Positions 63,173 through 64,000 of a DNA stretch of 64,000 nt are shown one piece after another. Below the pieces are notes generated by a model. That model ran no database searches and was not told the origin of the DNA. It was given only the letters and a program-made list of their open reading frames with translations. The number at the start of each line of letters is the position of its first letter. Within the stretch, counting starts at the first letter, position 1. This DNA is from Brachyhypopomus gauderio (Eukaryota; Chordata; Actinopteri; Gymnotiformes; Hypopomidae): assembly GCF_052324685.1 (NCBI RefSeq), contig NC_135213.1, positions 1,509,646 to 1,573,645 of the forward strand, given 5' to 3'. A program made the translations under genes and the position numbers.

Positions 63173-63560
63173 CTCTAGGGAGGTGCGTGGTGGAGTTAGA
63201 CGGGGTTCGGCGTGTTTATTAAGCGGACCGTCCCAGCGGATCTGCGGAGGTTCTCCCACCCAGACGGACCGTCGCTCCGAACGAACCCATGACGAACTAC
63301 GCCGCGATCCCGCCGCGTAACCACAGATCGGACCGACCAACTCACTGTCGACGGACGGACAAGAAATACCGGACAAGACTCGACAGCGAACGTGTTGGTT
63401 CCCCCTCTTCCCCACGTCCCGTCGCCGCCTCCGTCAGCAGGCCTCGTCCTCCTCGGCTGGTTCTGCTCAGTCGCCAGTCCGACTCGCCCATAAAACGTCC
63501 CTGTCCCTTTAAAACACAATACTTCCGGAATCTGCTGAAAAACACACGGGAGGCGGGCCG
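63173..63560 (-). promoter_or_regulatory. atosb: Probable ATOSB first exon and CpG-rich promoter
   Basis: A strong minus-strand donor (GTGAGT, 63167-63172) ends a candidate noncoding exon. Upstream to about 63560 the sequence is CpG-rich (63200-63470). It is the nearest promoter-like segment upstream of the ATOSB coding exons on the same strand. Linking it to ATOSB is inference; it could belong to an unannotated noncoding transcript. Confidence 0.45.
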
Positions 63561-64000
63561 TCGAAACAGCTGAAGGGCTGTCATTTAGACCATTGGCCAC
63601 GGCAACAGCGACGCGCCAATGACAGTTCGTTATTAACGTCTCATTTGCATATATTTACACAAAATTAATTTATTCGAACGTCACGGACAGTCATTGGTTC
63701 GAGTGCAGGCGACGTCTCACTTAGTCACGCCCAGTACACGTGCTTCTTAACAGCCTGGGTGTTGCGCGTGAGTTGGCGTGGGTATGAACTGTATTAACAA
63801 AATGGATTTAATGCACGACATGGTCTATTTGTGGATTTCGCCCTTAACTGAATGTAAATCCTAGATGTAGTAGTCAGTTGGTTCATCATTTAGGCTATTT
63901 GAGGTGACAGACATTTGTCATGTTATTTTTAATTTCACATTTGTTCTGTCATGTGTAATATCCTGCTCACGCCTGGTGTACATGGAGTGTGTATTTATAG
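63561..64000. other. Right edge, no feature seen
   Basis: AT-rich unique sequence with no recognisable gene or repeat. Confidence 0.5.

Overview
The window is a piece of a ray-finned fish genome, most likely a teleost. The genes are vertebrate orthologues with many small introns. The sequence is very rich in (CA/TG)n microsatellites and GC-rich minisatellites, and the introns carry hAT and Harbinger-type DNA transposons typical of fish. No bacterial, viral, CRISPR, tRNA or rRNA feature was recognised.

Six protein-coding genes can be read with exon-level detail, left to right: POLI (minus, DNA polymerase iota, last part outside the window), PGAM5 (plus, mitochondrial Ser/Thr/His phosphatase), ANKLE2 (minus, LEM and ankyrin protein of nuclear-envelope reassembly), GOLGA3 (minus, golgin-160), RANBP1 (minus, Ran-binding protein 1) and ATOSB/FAM214B (minus, atos-family protein). 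For the five complete genes the exon sums are in frame: 299, 914, 1484, 209 and 614 residues. PGAM5-ANKLE2-GOLGA3 is the order seen in human 12q24.33. POLI, RANBP1 and ATOSB lie on other human chromosomes, so their presence here reflects fish-lineage linkage.

Layout. 1-1304 is the end of a hAT element with a Harbinger MITE nested in its BED finger. POLI (to 4686) and PGAM5 (from 5675) are divergent, about 1 kb apart. PGAM5 and ANKLE2 converge, with poly(A) signals about 80 bp apart near 9.35-9.44 kb. ANKLE2 introns hold two hAT elements, one of them nested. 22.7-25.4 kb holds the ANKLE2 promoter region and the GOLGA3 3' region. GOLGA3 runs to about 40.0 kb, RANBP1 to about 46.1 kb. ATOSB coding exons end at 52.7 kb and its probable noncoding first exon lies near 63.2-63.5 kb, making a roughly 10-kb first intron made largely of tandem repeats.

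The genes do not form a pathway. The most unusual property of the locus is where the tandem repeats sit relative to splice sites. UG repeats abut about eighteen 3' splice sites and CA repeats follow eight 5' splice sites, always in transcript-sense orientation. In GOLGA3 and POLI the exon 3' end plus its 5' splice site has been copied in tandem into the intron. I found no convincing new gene system; the repeat and splice-site architecture is the best candidate for follow-up.
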